Origin: a virus
Length of the DNA: 30,615 nt
Virus record (IMG/VR): IMGVR_UViG_3300042317_001492
Coordinates: 1 to 30,615 of that record
Reading direction: 5' to 3' (one strand)
The translations under genes and the position numbers were made by a program. Under the pieces are notes generated by a model. The model worked only from the letters and a program-made list of their open reading frames with translations. It had not been told where the DNA came from and did not search any database. Shown here in pieces: positions 7,624 to 15,798 of this stretch (position 1 is its first letter; each line of letters begins with the position of its first letter).

Positions 7624-9421
7624 ATTCCTCTGCCATCTTAGCTTTTACCCAGTTATTGTTCTCGATTTTACAAAGACTTTTCAAGTAAGCTTCGTAATTA
7701 TTCAAGTCATTTTCATTATAGTCTTTTTTGAAGATTGCGTGTAACTTCCAAGATTTAGGGGGCATCCAGTCTTTGCTTAGTCTAGGATTTTTAAATGTTT
7801 TTACCATCCATCCCCGGACACTTTCAATATGCTCACCTTTTTTGTAAGCTTGTCTGAGAGCGTACTTGTAGGCTAGGTATAATTCTCTATCTTTATCGTG
7901 AATTATAATCTCTAGTCTTTCGTTGGCGATTTGTTTTTTTTCTTTTGTTGGAAATTCATAGCCACAGTGAGGGCAAATACGAGCGGAAGCGTAGGTTATT
8001 TTATTGCAATTTTCGCACTCTTTAGTCGGAGCTTGTCCTTTTTGGGTATCAGAAGATGTAAAAAGCTTGGGATACTCTACATCCTCGATAAATCCATGCT
8101 CGGTTACGTTTCCCGCTTGATCTAATACCAAACAATCAACTTTATCTAACCAAATACAGAGCCTTTGTCCCCGACCAGTCATCTGAATATAAAGGGTTCG
8201 GCTTTTGGTCGGCCTGGCGTGAATAATACAAGAAATTGCGGGTAGGTTGAACCCTATTCCGCAAGTATTGATATTTACAATCCCCCGCAATCCTAATTCA
8301 GCTACCTTTCTAAATATTTCTCTCCTTTCCTGCTCTGGTGTTTCGGCTGTGATAATGGCTGTGGGAACACCCCTCTCATTAAATTCTGTGCAGAGGCTTT
8401 TAGCGTGTTCCACACCCGCAGCAAAACAAACAAATTGTCTCCCTTGACCGAGCCTGCGATACTCGGAAACTGTTGATTTTACCGCCTGAAGACAACGAAT
8501 CTCTAACTGACTAGCATCAAAGTCTCCACCATTAATTTTTACCCCTTTAGTGTTTATTTTATTTTTAGTTCCAAAGTAAACGCAACCGACAAGCGCACCC
8601 CGTTCAATCATTTCTTTTGGAGTAGGGCCAGTTACTTGAACCTCAAAAATATCTCCTAGCTCTTCACGTTTCGATAACCGCCACGGGGTTGCTGTTAGAC
8701 CAATTACGAGACGATTATCTACTGGTAGGGTTTTCCCCGAAAAAAGGTGCTGTTGCTTACGAATTACTTCCCATGCCGAGTTTATTTCTTGTAAGATTTC
8801 TTTTGATTCAGCGTGAACTAGGCTAAGGTGCTTGCATTTTTCTTTAGCTTCCTCAAAAGTAATTTTGTAAGGCTCTATGTCTTCTCTTTCTACAGCGATA
8901 CCTAATACTGCTAATTCGTCACGAATGTCTTTGATTGAGGTTGTTTGCTTACCGTTTTTAAGATTGGGAAAGCTATCTTTAAACCATTGGCAGTAAGCTG
9001 ATAGATGAACTTCATCGGCTAGTATTACTTCGGGATTAAACCAAGTAATATCTCGTCCTCTAGATAAGGTTTGAGTCGTTGCAATTTGTACTAATTGGTT
9101 TCTATCTTCTTTGTAGTTACCAGCAATTACCCCAGCAGATAGTCCAAATTTTCCTAGAGTTTCTAGGGTTTGCTCAATAAGTACCGTAAAAGGTACTACG
9201 ATTAAAGTCCGTCGCTGTCTTTTTACGGCGGCATCGTAGATTATTTGACAAAAAAATACTGTTTTACCCCATCCGCAAGGGGCAACGACTAAGGCTCTTT
9301 TGTAGATTTTTGGATTTAGAGCGTCATACAGTTCTCTTTTAAGAGCTTTTTGGTCATCTCTTAATTGAACTTGTGGTTTAGTCGGTACAGAAAGTGTTTG
9401 TGTTTGTAGTGTTGGTGTCAT
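7592..9421 (-). CDS. Superfamily 2 DEAH-type DNA helicase with zinc ribbon
   Basis: A 609-residue SF2 helicase. Motif I is APCGWGKT (47-54), motif II DEVH (136-139), motif III TAT (243-245), and motif VI QMTGRGQR (413-420). A four-cysteine zinc ribbon follows (C469, C472, C483, C486). A helical insert lies at about residues 150-235 between motifs II and III. The set resembles Res/XPB-like phage helicases that unwind or remodel DNA in replication or recombination. It is the first gene after a run of small early genes and runs into the tail fibre gene. All motifs are present, so activity is likely. No nuclease domain is fused, which argues against a restriction subunit. Confidence 0.9.
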   Translation of the reverse strand: MTPTLQTQTLSVPTKPQVQLRDDQKALKRELYDALNPKIYKRALVVAPCGWGKTVFFCQIIYDAAVKRQRRTLIVVPFTVLIEQTLETLGKFGLSAGVIAGNYKEDRNQLVQIATTQTLSRGRDITWFNPEVILADEVHLSAYCQWFKDSFPNLKNGKQTTSIKDIRDELAVLGIAVEREDIEPYKITFEEAKEKCKHLSLVHAESKEILQEINSAWEVIRKQQHLFSGKTLPVDNRLVIGLTATPWRLSKREELGDIFEVQVTGPTPKEMIERGALVGCVYFGTKNKINTKGVKINGGDFDASQLEIRCLQAVKSTVSEYRRLGQGRQFVCFAAGVEHAKSLCTEFNERGVPTAIITAETPEQERREIFRKVAELGLRGIVNINTCGIGFNLPAISCIIHARPTKSRTLYIQMTGRGQRLCIWLDKVDCLVLDQAGNVTEHGFIEDVEYPKLFTSSDTQKGQAPTKECENCNKITYASARICPHCGYEFPTKEKKQIANERLEIIIHDKDRELYLAYKYALRQAYKKGEHIESVRGWMVKTFKNPRLSKDWMPPKSWKLHAIFKKDYNENDLNNYEAYLKSLCKIENNNWVKAKMAEEFGDGWDNIRL

Positions 9422-9435
9422 GTTTTTATTTCAGA

Positions 9436-9906
9436 TTATATTTTGGTTTCAATAAAATCTATAGTCAATTGTAACCAACTATCTTTTTTAACCTTTTTAG
9501 ACAAATCTATTTTGATTTGTATTTCATTTTCGATAAAGTCTAAAATAGATTTTATTATTGTTTTTGTTTCTGGTAGTAAAATATCCAAATGTTTACCATC
9601 TCCTTGTATTTTTTTCTTGTTTGATTTTATTACAACCCAACTAATATAAGGTACAGACTTATACTCTAAAGCTAAACAAGCTTCTACTGTAACTATTAAT
9701 TTTTTAGAATATTTATTTTGATATTCAATCCATACCCTGTATTGACATTGAGTTAGACGTTGAGAAAACATAGTATTCTTTTGCAGTGTTCCTTGTAAAT
9801 AGGAAAATCCGTCTTCTGTCTTTATTTGCCATTCTGAGTAATTAGAATGGCAAAAAGTTTCTCTACAAAAAACCTCAATTTGTTTTAATGCTTCTGTTTT
9901 GTTCAT
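9436..9906 (-). CDS. Hypothetical protein, member of a local four-paralog family
   Basis: A 156-residue protein with an N-terminal helix containing FCRET, a beta-rich middle, and a C-terminal helix (LPETKTIIKSILDFIENEI). The same plan occurs in the proteins at 9912, 10755 and 11143, so this appears to be a diverged member of a local family. Lysine and isoleucine are abundant. No catalytic or binding motif is recognised. It starts at ATG 9906, five bases after the neighbouring stop, and belongs to the small-gene early operon. Confidence 0.6.
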   Translation of the reverse strand: MNKTEALKQIEVFCRETFCHSNYSEWQIKTEDGFSYLQGTLQKNTMFSQRLTQCQYRVWIEYQNKYSKKLIVTVEACLALEYKSVPYISWVVIKSNKKKIQGDGKHLDILLPETKTIIKSILDFIENEIQIKIDLSKKVKKDSWLQLTIDFIETKI

Positions 9907-9911
9907 TAGCG

Positions 9912-10388
9912 TTAATCCTCAGCTTTAATTGTTTTGATAAAACCTAAAATAGTTTCCATTATCTTTGTTGCTTCTGGAATCAAAATATTAAGCTCTTTTT
10001 TGTTTCCGCTTGGATAAAGATTATATCTTGAGGTTTCATTGTTTCTGTCAAGGCTGTAGTTCCAATGCAGGACAACCAAAGACCCGCCTAACGTACCTTC
10101 TATTGTGATTTTTTCAAAGCGTTTGTTTATCAATTGATATTCAGTCGAAATTTCTCGACATTCAATCAAAACTTCATACTTTTTGTTTTTTATTAACTTA
10201 CCATAAGTTTTGTAAAGATAATCTTCTTTAATTACCAAAGTTCCTATTAAACGAATACATTTGCCGTCTGCGACTGTATCCCACTCTGAGATGTCCACTG
10301 TATCGTATTCGGAGATACTCATCTGCTCAAAAGTTTTTTTAAAGAAATCTCTGATTTCTTTAAGTGACGCTTTTTTTAATAGTTCCAT
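9912..10388 (-). CDS. Hypothetical protein, member of a local four-paralog family
   Basis: A 158-residue protein sharing the family layout: N-terminal helix (LKEIRDFFKKTFEQM), central beta-strands, and a C-terminal helix after ILIPEATKIMETILGF. The motif [LI]LIPE..K I...IL.FI is close to that in the protein at 9436-9906. It lacks cysteine pairs, membrane segments and known catalytic motifs. The ATG at 10388 is preceded by a GGTAATAAC sequence, a weak ribosome binding site. Function unknown; small acidic phage proteins of this sort can be inhibitors of host defence, but nothing here shows that. Confidence 0.6.
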   Translation of the reverse strand: MELLKKASLKEIRDFFKKTFEQMSISEYDTVDISEWDTVADGKCIRLIGTLVIKEDYLYKTYGKLIKNKKYEVLIECREISTEYQLINKRFEKITIEGTLGGSLVVLHWNYSLDRNNETSRYNLYPSGNKKELNILIPEATKIMETILGFIKTIKAED

Positions 10389-10398
10389 TGTTATTACC

Positions 10399-10731
10399 TC
10401 AAATACAAATAACTAAATCGCCGACACAAACATTGACAAATTCCTTGCAGTTGTATCGAGAATTATTGCAAGCTTGAATAATAGAGGTATTTTCTTCAAC
10501 AGAAATAATCATTCCTGACCCTTTATAAAGAATACGATGACCAATGAAGTCGCTAGTTATCGGATCGTATATTGGCTTGTTTGTAATCGAATAAACTAGA
10601 TGAGAAGTATCTATTCGGATACAATTTAATTTACCACGGTTTATTACTACTTTAAAATTATCGATAACTTCAATTACCTTAGCTGGATACGTTCCTTTAG
10701 GCGAAAGTCCTAACTCTTTGTTTGTCGCCAT
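10399..10731 (-). CDS. Hypothetical small beta-barrel-like protein
   Basis: A 110-residue protein with the sequence run KVVINRGKLNCIRIDTSHLV, then DPITSDFIGH and KGSGMIISVEENTSII. The pattern of INRG, DP.T...G and a following G.G.I..V strand resembles small all-beta domains of the FlgT C-terminal type found in varied bacterial proteins; this is a remembered similarity and weak. It is embedded in the run of paralogous small genes. No signal peptide or membrane segment. Confidence 0.5.
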   Translation of the reverse strand: MATNKELGLSPKGTYPAKVIEVIDNFKVVINRGKLNCIRIDTSHLVYSITNKPIYDPITSDFIGHRILYKGSGMIISVEENTSIIQACNNSRYNCKEFVNVCVGDLVICI

Positions 10732-10754
10732 TGTTTTAACTCTTAGTAATGTTT

Positions 10755-11129
10755 TTACTCTTGGATTTCATCGAGAATAAAGTTAAAAATATTTAACATT
10801 ATTTTTCGAGATTGTTTGGATAATACCCAATCTTTTTCGTTCCATATTTTGTCTGTCTCATAAAGAGTAAAATCTATGTCACTATTTTTTTCAAAATTCA
10901 TCCAAACGTGAAACGTGCCTAGCCAGACTATAGGAGATGATATTTTAGAAGAACCTAAAATATATTCAAATTCACATTCTTTGTGAACCTCTAATGTTAA
11001 TTCAATAAAAGAATCTGATCCATAAATATATGTTGAGTCTTTTCTTGCAGATTTGATGTCCCATCTTAGATTTGGGTATTTTTCTTTACAAAACTTAAAT
11101 AGTTTTTCCGCTACTAACTGTGTGTCCAT
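10755..11129 (-). CDS. Hypothetical protein, recently duplicated member of the four-paralog family
   Basis: A 124-residue protein closely related to the next one upstream (11143-11547): both start MDT, have AEKLF.FC...YP.L.W at the N-terminus, W.G.F.V in the middle, and end with ILDEIQE. The DNA around the starts is also nearly the same, including the ribosome binding site AGGAGCAACAC, so the two arose by tandem duplication. The function is not known. The fold is probably alpha/beta with a C-terminal amphipathic helix. Confidence 0.65.
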   Translation of the reverse strand: MDTQLVAEKLFKFCKEKYPNLRWDIKSARKDSTYIYGSDSFIELTLEVHKECEFEYILGSSKISSPIVWLGTFHVWMNFEKNSDIDFTLYETDKIWNEKDWVLSKQSRKIMLNIFNFILDEIQE

Positions 11130-11142
11130 GTGTTGCTCCTAT

Positions 11143-11547
11143 TTACTCTTGAATCTCATCGAGAATGAAAGTGAAAATGTCTAGCATTACTTTTCGAGTT
11201 TCTCTGTATTTGTTATCAAAATAATCAGATTTTGACTTTCTAATATAATTAAATGCTATTTGATTCTCATTTAAGACTATAAACTCGCCAACCCAATCTA
11301 ATGAATTTAAAGCACCCACCCCTATCTTTACATACAAGCCTTCACTGTATTCACTGTATTCATCGACTGAACCACCGTCACCAACTTTTAATAGCATTTC
11401 TATTTCAGGCGAATCGGTTAAATCAGTTACTCCCTGAATAGTTTGATTGTATTGATCGTAATCAAGTTTGTGGAATATCCATTTTAAATCCGGATATCTT
11501 CCCTCACAAAAATTAAATAACTTTTCCGCTATTTGCCATGTGTCCAT
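11143..11547 (-). CDS. Hypothetical protein, recently duplicated member of the four-paralog family
   Basis: A 134-residue paralog of the protein at 10755-11129. It shares the N-terminal AEKLFNFCEGRYPDLKW pattern and the terminal FILDEIQE. The middle contains an extra acidic stretch (DEYSEYSEG) absent from its sister, so the centre evolves faster than the ends. A good ribosome binding site (AGGAG) stands seven bases before ATG 11547. It follows a group of three very small genes and belongs to the same minus-strand transcript. Confidence 0.65.
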   Translation of the reverse strand: MDTWQIAEKLFNFCEGRYPDLKWIFHKLDYDQYNQTIQGVTDLTDSPEIEMLLKVGDGGSVDEYSEYSEGLYVKIGVGALNSLDWVGEFIVLNENQIAFNYIRKSKSDYFDNKYRETRKVMLDIFTFILDEIQE

Positions 11548-11572
11548 GTGTTGCTCCTGTTGGGTAAATTTA

Positions 11573-11725
11573 CTAAGAAATACCTACTGATTCCTCTACT
11601 ACAATGCCACGATGCCCGTTGCGGCTTAAAGCGTCTAAATAAGCCATTAAATGGCTTTCGTGCATAGAAGTTTTAATCTTGCAAGGCTTATTTTCTCTAT
11701 CTATTGTCCTGATCGTGTATCTCAT
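11573..11725 (-). CDS. Hypothetical 50-aa protein
   Basis: A 50-residue frame (MRYTIRTIDRENKPCKI start) ending in TAG. Its ATG overlaps the TGA of the gene before it as ATGA, a sign of translational coupling that supports both as real. The sequence has one strand pair and a helix (HESHLMAYLDAL) and looks like a small globular phage protein. No family recognised. Confidence 0.55.
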   Translation of the reverse strand: MRYTIRTIDRENKPCKIKTSMHESHLMAYLDALSRNGHRGIVVEESVGIS

Positions 11726-11883
11726 TGTTTCCAATCCTTTAGGTGTCTTTTGCAGTAATCTAAATGCGCTTTAAGTCTTTTGGCAGACTCTTGCTCATCC
11801 GTCCCTCTGATAAGTCCTTTGTTCTTATCAATGTCATCCTGACTTGATAATTTAGCCCATGCTTTTTTAGTTTCTTTTTCCAT
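11722..11883 (-). CDS. Hypothetical 53-aa helical protein
   Basis: A 53-residue, highly charged, mostly helical protein (KKAWAKLSSQDDIDKNKGLI, then a second helix KRLKAHLDYCKRHLKDW). It overlaps the next gene by ATGA. The composition suits a small DNA- or protein-binding phage factor, but nothing specific can be assigned. It is part of the tightly packed minus-strand group between 11573 and 12250. Confidence 0.5.
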   Translation of the reverse strand: MEKETKKAWAKLSSQDDIDKNKGLIRGTDEQESAKRLKAHLDYCKRHLKDWKQ

Positions 11884-11901
11884 AATCACACCTTTACTTT
11901 T

Positions 11902-12054
11902 TTAAACAATACCGTACAATAGGCTCAAATTAACTTTGTAGTCTTTATAGGCTTCGTTCGCATCTAATAATAAAGCCGATATAATTACTAAATAAGCCAA
12001 AATCGTTAGCCAAAAAATTACACAATATAGTCGCTTTTTTGAGTTTGTTGTCAT
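11902..12054 (-). CDS. Small single-span membrane protein
   Basis: A 50-residue frame with a basic N-terminus (TTNSKKRL) and one strong hydrophobic helix (VIFWLTILAYLVIISALLL), then a short polar tail. This predicts a single-pass inner-membrane protein with the N-terminus inside. Such early phage membrane peptides often act on the host envelope or block superinfection; that role is inference only. Seven bases separate its start from the end of the 62-aa gene. Confidence 0.5.
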   Translation of the reverse strand: MTTNSKKRLYCVIFWLTILAYLVIISALLLDANEAYKDYKVNLSLLYGIV

Positions 12055-12061
12055 TTTACGC

Positions 12062-12250
12062 TTACACCTTTACTTTTTCAAGTCCACGCTGTTCTAAAAC
12101 TTTGTTGTACTCCCGAATTTTAGAGTATAAAACGTCACGTTTTATTTGTATATTTTCTCCAGATTCTTTTTTAGAACTTCGATATTGTCCAGCATAAAAA
12201 TTAGCGTAGTAACTAATTTTAGCAGTGCTCATATTTGCAATAAGCTTCAT
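12062..12250 (-). CDS. Hypothetical 62-aa basic protein
   Basis: A 62-residue lysine- and tyrosine-rich protein, first gene behind the promoter at 12276-12304. The ATG at 12250 follows AAGGGAGAATC, a good ribosome binding site six bases away. The second half is helical (DVLYSKIREYNKVLEQRGLE). It could bind nucleic acid, but no motif proves it. The strong promoter and binding site suggest high early expression. Confidence 0.6.
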   Translation of the reverse strand: MKLIANMSTAKISYYANFYAGQYRSSKKESGENIQIKRDVLYSKIREYNKVLEQRGLEKVKV

Positions 12251-12275
12251 GATTCTCCCTTAATTGATTACTTAA

Positions 12276-12304
12276 ATCTTATATCATTCTGCTAGAATTG
12301 TCAA
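12276..12304 (-). promoter_or_regulatory. Sigma70-type promoter with TTGACAATTCTAGCA motif
   Basis: On the minus strand TTGACA (12299-12304) and TAAGAT (12276-12281) are 17 bp apart, followed by a leader with ribosome binding site and ATG at 12250. The first 15 bases are identical to those of the promoter at 21302-21330, which points to shared control of the two minus-strand early operons. Confidence 0.8.
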
Positions 12305-12504
12305 GAGATTTCTTGAAAATCTTCTTTTCTAAAACAGTAAAAATGTTCTCCTTTTGTGAGGCGATCAATTGATTCAAAGTGATAGTAGATTCCTATGGCA
12401 GTCTTAATAATCCCCAGTGGTTTGCACTGGGGGAAAATTTGACCATAGGAATTAACACGATAAACTTTTTTAGGGTATCGGGAGGGGATATATTGTCCGA
12501 TCAT
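12301..12504 (-). CDS. Hypothetical 67-aa protein directly after the tRNA-like RNA
   Basis: A 67-residue protein (starts MIGQYIPSRYPKKVYRV). A longer frame from a TTG at 12534 would overlap the T-arm of the RNA gene, so ATG 12504 is preferred; it begins three bases after the RNA's predicted 3' end and has no ribosome binding site. Strands and aromatic residues suggest a small beta fold. Inside it, 12412-12432 forms a perfect 8-bp hairpin. Function unknown. Confidence 0.5.
   Translation of the reverse strand: MIGQYIPSRYPKKVYRVNSYGQIFPQCKPLGIIKTAIGIYYHFESIDRLTKGEHFYCFRKEDFQEIS
12412..12432 (-). other. Perfect hairpin inside a small coding region
   Basis: Arms CCCCAGTG and CACTGGGG (8 bp, GC-rich) enclose a 5-nt loop. 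No U-run follows on the minus strand, so it is not a classical terminator. It may protect or process the transcript downstream of the tRNA-like RNA. Confidence 0.5.
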
Positions 12505-12507
12505 AGG

Positions 12508-12705
12508 TACTAGAGACGGGAATTGAACCTGCAAAACTTAATTAAATCTACTCCTGACGAAACGCCCTTCCCTCACTCAATCTTTGCTAAGTTCGGTGGA
12601 TTCGCAAATTTCAGTTTTGAAACAAAAAATAACTTTATTTTTTGCATTAAGTCCCTTTTCGGTTGAAGGCTTCGTTTCAGCCTTTAGCTACCAAGCTACT
12701 CTAGC
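12508..12705 (-). ncRNA. tRNA/tmRNA-like RNA of about 198 nt
   Basis: Reading the minus strand from 12705, GCTAGAG pairs over seven base pairs (one G-U) with CTCTAGT at 12515-12509, forming an acceptor stem, followed by discriminator A12508 and encoded CC. A T-arm with loop TTCAATT precedes the 3' strand (12532-12516; one A-C mismatch in its stem). After the 5' strand, TAGCTTGGTAGCT looks like a reduced D-arm, followed by a hairpin with arms AAGGCT/AGCCTT. ACTTAAT (12652-12646) can pair with ATTAAGT just before the T-arm. A normal anticodon loop is lacking. A GCA codon at 12645 opens a 22-codon frame ending TGA 12577 that begins AKNKVIF, reminiscent of cyanobacterial tmRNA tags, but the tag does not end in AA and G3-U70 is missing. 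Alternatives are a degenerate tmRNA, a tRNA with a giant insert, or an attachment site copying a host tRNA end. Confidence 0.5.
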
Positions 12706-12711
12706 ACTTCA

Positions 12712-12740
12712 ATCCTATCAGGGACTCCTAAAATTGTCAA
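12712..12740 (-). promoter_or_regulatory. Promoter for the tRNA-like RNA
   Basis: TTGACA (12735-12740) and TAGGAT (12712-12717) are 17 bp apart on the minus strand. The expected start is at or near G12705, exactly the first base of the acceptor stem. A 14-bp direct repeat (CCTGATAGGATTGA) covers the -10 and recurs 27 bp upstream at the primase stop. Confidence 0.75.
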
Positions 12741-12745
12741 TCCTA

Positions 12746-15634
12746 TCAGGTACTTATATCTAGGTAACAATCAGAAAATGGAATTGTAAAAATGATCACA
12801 GACCCATTTAAAACAGTTTCTACCCTCAAAAGCCATTGATTATCAAAAGTTACAGAAGTAACTTTTCCGACTGCTCTCGGTGGGATAATTCGCTCCCCTA
12901 TCTCTATAGGTGCAGCCGTCCGCACTAGCACCTTTTCTTTCTCAAGATCAGGAAGGCTATCAATATGTACACCATCAGCCGATAACTCATCGATTACTGG
13001 CTCCGATTCAACTTCTACTATGTCAGAATCAGAGATCGATTCATTTTTTGAGTGTGTGAAAGTGGGACTGGTAACTTGAACAATTTCTTCTTTTATCTCT
13101 GATTGATATTCCAGAGAATCTTCTATCTCAAAAGTTTCTAATTCTTTTGGCTCTTGATAGTGCAACACCATACCCCTTGACTTAATTTCTAGTCGTCCAT
13201 AACCAGCTTGTTCCAACTGAGTAAGTAGGGTACGGGCGATAGAAGTATTTACTTTTTCCCCATTAATTTTACGCCCGCCGAATTTTTGGGCAACGTCCCG
13301 AGGCTTGATTTGGCCTGCGCTTTTGACAATCTCCCATATCTCAGATAAAATTCCCTGTACTGGATTCTCGTCGTGAGACGTAACTCCTTGAATTGTCAAG
13401 AATTGACTGATATAGAAGTCGGTCATCTTAGCAGCTTTAATGGCTGTTTGTACAGGAATACTGTAAAGATTAGTATTATCTGGATCAAATATCCAATTCA
13501 GAAGATGGATGCTTAATGTAAGCCTTAAAAAAGTCTTCATTTGCTTTCCTAGATAGGAAGCAAATGATGGATTAATCGCTCGATACTTCTTAATAAGTAT
13601 CTCGTAGTGATACTTAATACCCCAGGCATAACTTTCTCCGATTTCGCTAAACCAGCAATTATGAGGATCGATAATCCCATTTTCATCAGCTTCTAGGCTA
13701 ATTCCACTGATTTGATTGACCAGTGTTTCGATACACTCATCGATAGAATTAGGGTCTTCTGGCGGCTTACCAGGACGAGGATCAAGGGGTTCGTGTAGCA
13801 AGAAAAGATACCGAGAAACTGCCCCATCGACATCATTAGATAAATCAAGATATTTCCTGAGTTTCTCGACTTGTATCCCACCTAATTTATTAAGTGTTTG
13901 CCCATCTAAATAGTATCGATTGTCTTTGTTTACGCGGTCAAAAGTATTTCGGATAGGGCCATTCCAGTTGCTTAAGTCTCGTTGCCGGTCGTTACCTTTA
14001 CCACCTGATCGGTACTGATTTAATCCTTCAAAAAATCCCGATAATTCGTCATATACGACTACCCCACCTTGCCAAGAAGGTTGCGAGGACATCGTTTTTA
14101 AGATGCCATCAAGAGTGCCTTCATCGTAAAACCACCGACGCGCCTGACAGTGTTCTTTCTCATAAAGACGAGGGTTGATTTCAGCGTTTGTTTTGTTTGC
14201 CTTGCGATCTGACGCTGACATCTCTTGCCACGCAGCTTTTAGATCGTCTAGTGTGGATTGTTCCTTAGTAACTCTTTTCTGCTCGGCTAAATCTTTTCTT
14301 TTCAAAACCCGACAAACTTCGTTTTGAGTGAGAGTTTTACCAGTGGAAACCCCGCCCAAATCTGCACAATAGAATATCGGGTATTCCTTCCAGCATTCCC
14401 TTTCTCTTACAGTAGTTCGGAGGTTAATTGCAAACCGACTTCCTAAAATAGCTCCTAGTATTGGCCATAAAGAATGCAGTAATCTGATTGGGGGTTGATT
14501 TAATGTCTTGGCACGGCTTATAATCGCTTCGGCTAAAGGTTTCGGAAGTATCTCAAAAAGATCAATCTCTTTCTGCTGATAATGCTTACCTTTCAGGAAC
14601 CCTTCTAATCCTGATTTGATAGCGTCCCCTTCTGCTATTTCTGTTTTACGGATTTCAATTAAATGTCGTATGTCCGATGGTTTCTTACCAGTGGCTTTTG
14701 CCCACAGATCAACTTTTTCTTGCCACTGAGTTCGGGTGATTTCTTCCTGACCAATACAGCCGTCAATAGCTGTTATTAGGTCTTGAAAAGTCATCGTTTC
14801 TGTTACTGTGACTTCTTTTTCTTTGCTCTCTTTTGTTTCTTTTGGTTTATCAACTATCGCAGTTAGCAATGTATCGAGAGTTACCTTCTTTTCTTCAATC
14901 CAATTAAGAATATCTACCCCTTGAGAATCTGGTAAATGATTCCACAAAGGAGAATCTGGATAGGCATAAAGCCATTTTGCATCGGGGAAATCTTGATAAA
15001 TTTTCTGGCAGTGAGCCACTCCCCCTTTGTCGCGATCAGGGCATAAAATCAGATTTGCTCCCTTCAAAGCTTTCGTGTGATCTGACTGCCATTTCTTTGA
15101 TCCGCCTATATTGCAAGTGGCAACCAGCCCAAACGACTCAAGCCTTTCTACCTTAGTCTCGCCTTCTACTACAAATATCTGGGTCCCTTCTTTAATAGCC
15201 TTTTCTAGGCGGTCTTGACGATAAAGAGGTATATCTTTGTACTCAATATCATCTATGCCCCATTTCCAATTTTCACCATTATCTGTAGAATGTTGCTGCT
15301 TAATATCCTTTTTCCAGATACCATTCTCTTGATAGTCCTTCCGGTACACGCGGATTCTCACCCCACTAGCAAGGGGAGGATAAAGAAAATATTGGATTTT
15401 TTCTTTTTTATAGCCAGAAAACTTGACTTCTTTCTTAAAATAGTAGATTGGCTTGCCCTGACTATCTAATTTAGAAGATTTTTCCCATCCTGGTGCGGGT
15501 TCGTGATCTCGGTTGCAGACCGAGAGTAAATTGCCGTCCTCGGAAGTGTACATATAGCACCAATCAGGCTTACCACAGTGGGGGCAAGGATTGTTTTGGT
15601 CGATCTTGACACGGTTAGAGCTTTGTGTTACCAT
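12746..15634 (-). CDS. Primase-helicase: zinc finger, TOPRIM and DUF3987-type ATPase
   Basis: A 962-residue replication protein. An N-terminal zinc finger is visible at C17, C20, C26 and C40 (NPCPHCGKPDWC). A TOPRIM-like domain spans about 150-250, with VVEGE (E158) and PDRD (D200, D202). From about 350 there is a DUF3987-like P-loop ATPase: GGVSTGKT (427-434, Walker A) and VVVYDELSG (Walker B near 525-532). The C-terminal 250 residues include an acidic linker and a small beta domain. This resembles phage and plasmid primase-helicases that prime and unwind DNA at the fork. It stands downstream of the switch region, as expected for an early gene. The catalytic residues are intact. The start at ATG 15634 is chosen because the zinc finger follows at once. 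Confidence 0.85.
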   Translation of the reverse strand: MVTQSSNRVKIDQNNPCPHCGKPDWCYMYTSEDGNLLSVCNRDHEPAPGWEKSSKLDSQGKPIYYFKKEVKFSGYKKEKIQYFLYPPLASGVRIRVYRKDYQENGIWKKDIKQQHSTDNGENWKWGIDDIEYKDIPLYRQDRLEKAIKEGTQIFVVEGETKVERLESFGLVATCNIGGSKKWQSDHTKALKGANLILCPDRDKGGVAHCQKIYQDFPDAKWLYAYPDSPLWNHLPDSQGVDILNWIEEKKVTLDTLLTAIVDKPKETKESKEKEVTVTETMTFQDLITAIDGCIGQEEITRTQWQEKVDLWAKATGKKPSDIRHLIEIRKTEIAEGDAIKSGLEGFLKGKHYQQKEIDLFEILPKPLAEAIISRAKTLNQPPIRLLHSLWPILGAILGSRFAINLRTTVRERECWKEYPIFYCADLGGVSTGKTLTQNEVCRVLKRKDLAEQKRVTKEQSTLDDLKAAWQEMSASDRKANKTNAEINPRLYEKEHCQARRWFYDEGTLDGILKTMSSQPSWQGGVVVYDELSGFFEGLNQYRSGGKGNDRQRDLSNWNGPIRNTFDRVNKDNRYYLDGQTLNKLGGIQVEKLRKYLDLSNDVDGAVSRYLFLLHEPLDPRPGKPPEDPNSIDECIETLVNQISGISLEADENGIIDPHNCWFSEIGESYAWGIKYHYEILIKKYRAINPSFASYLGKQMKTFLRLTLSIHLLNWIFDPDNTNLYSIPVQTAIKAAKMTDFYISQFLTIQGVTSHDENPVQGILSEIWEIVKSAGQIKPRDVAQKFGGRKINGEKVNTSIARTLLTQLEQAGYGRLEIKSRGMVLHYQEPKELETFEIEDSLEYQSEIKEEIVQVTSPTFTHSKNESISDSDIVEVESEPVIDELSADGVHIDSLPDLEKEKVLVRTAAPIEIGERIIPPRAVGKVTSVTFDNQWLLRVETVLNGSVIIFTIPFSDCYLDIST

Positions 15635-15665
15635 AGTTTCTATATGAAAAATGTTTAGTTACACG

Positions 15666-15688
15666 ACCCGCCTCCGAGCGGGTTTTTT
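15666..15688 (+). terminator. Rho-independent terminator on the plus strand in the primase leader
   Basis: Arms ACCCGC and GCGGGT around a 6-nt loop are followed by six T on the plus strand. No plus-strand gene lies to its left, so it may end an antisense transcript or shield the switch. On the minus strand the same hairpin sits in the primase 5' leader. Confidence 0.6.
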
Positions 15689-15731
15689 GTTGGGTGGATA
15701 AGGTGGACTAGAACAAATCAAGGTATCTACT

Positions 15732-15760
15732 ATCCTAGCAGAATGTTCTTGATCAGTAAA
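15732..15760 (-). promoter_or_regulatory. Possible primase promoter
   Basis: On the minus strand TAGGAT (15732-15737) stands 17 bp from a weak TTTACT (15755-15760), with CATTCTGCTAG in between, related to the CTAG-containing promoters elsewhere in the window. It is about 100 nt before the primase ATG. The -35 is poor, so an activator may be needed. Confidence 0.35.
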
Positions 15761-15798
15761 TACTACACTTGCACTACACCTGTAAATCCTTGATGCGC

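Noticed and set aside
12508-12705. Group I intron in a tRNA gene
   Set aside because: No anticodon exon junctions and no recognisable P-Q-R-S core elements; the insert is also too short.
12760-12772. Another copy of the CRISPR repeat start (GTAACAATC)
   Set aside because: Only nine bases match, inside the end of the primase gene on the opposite strand; expected by chance.
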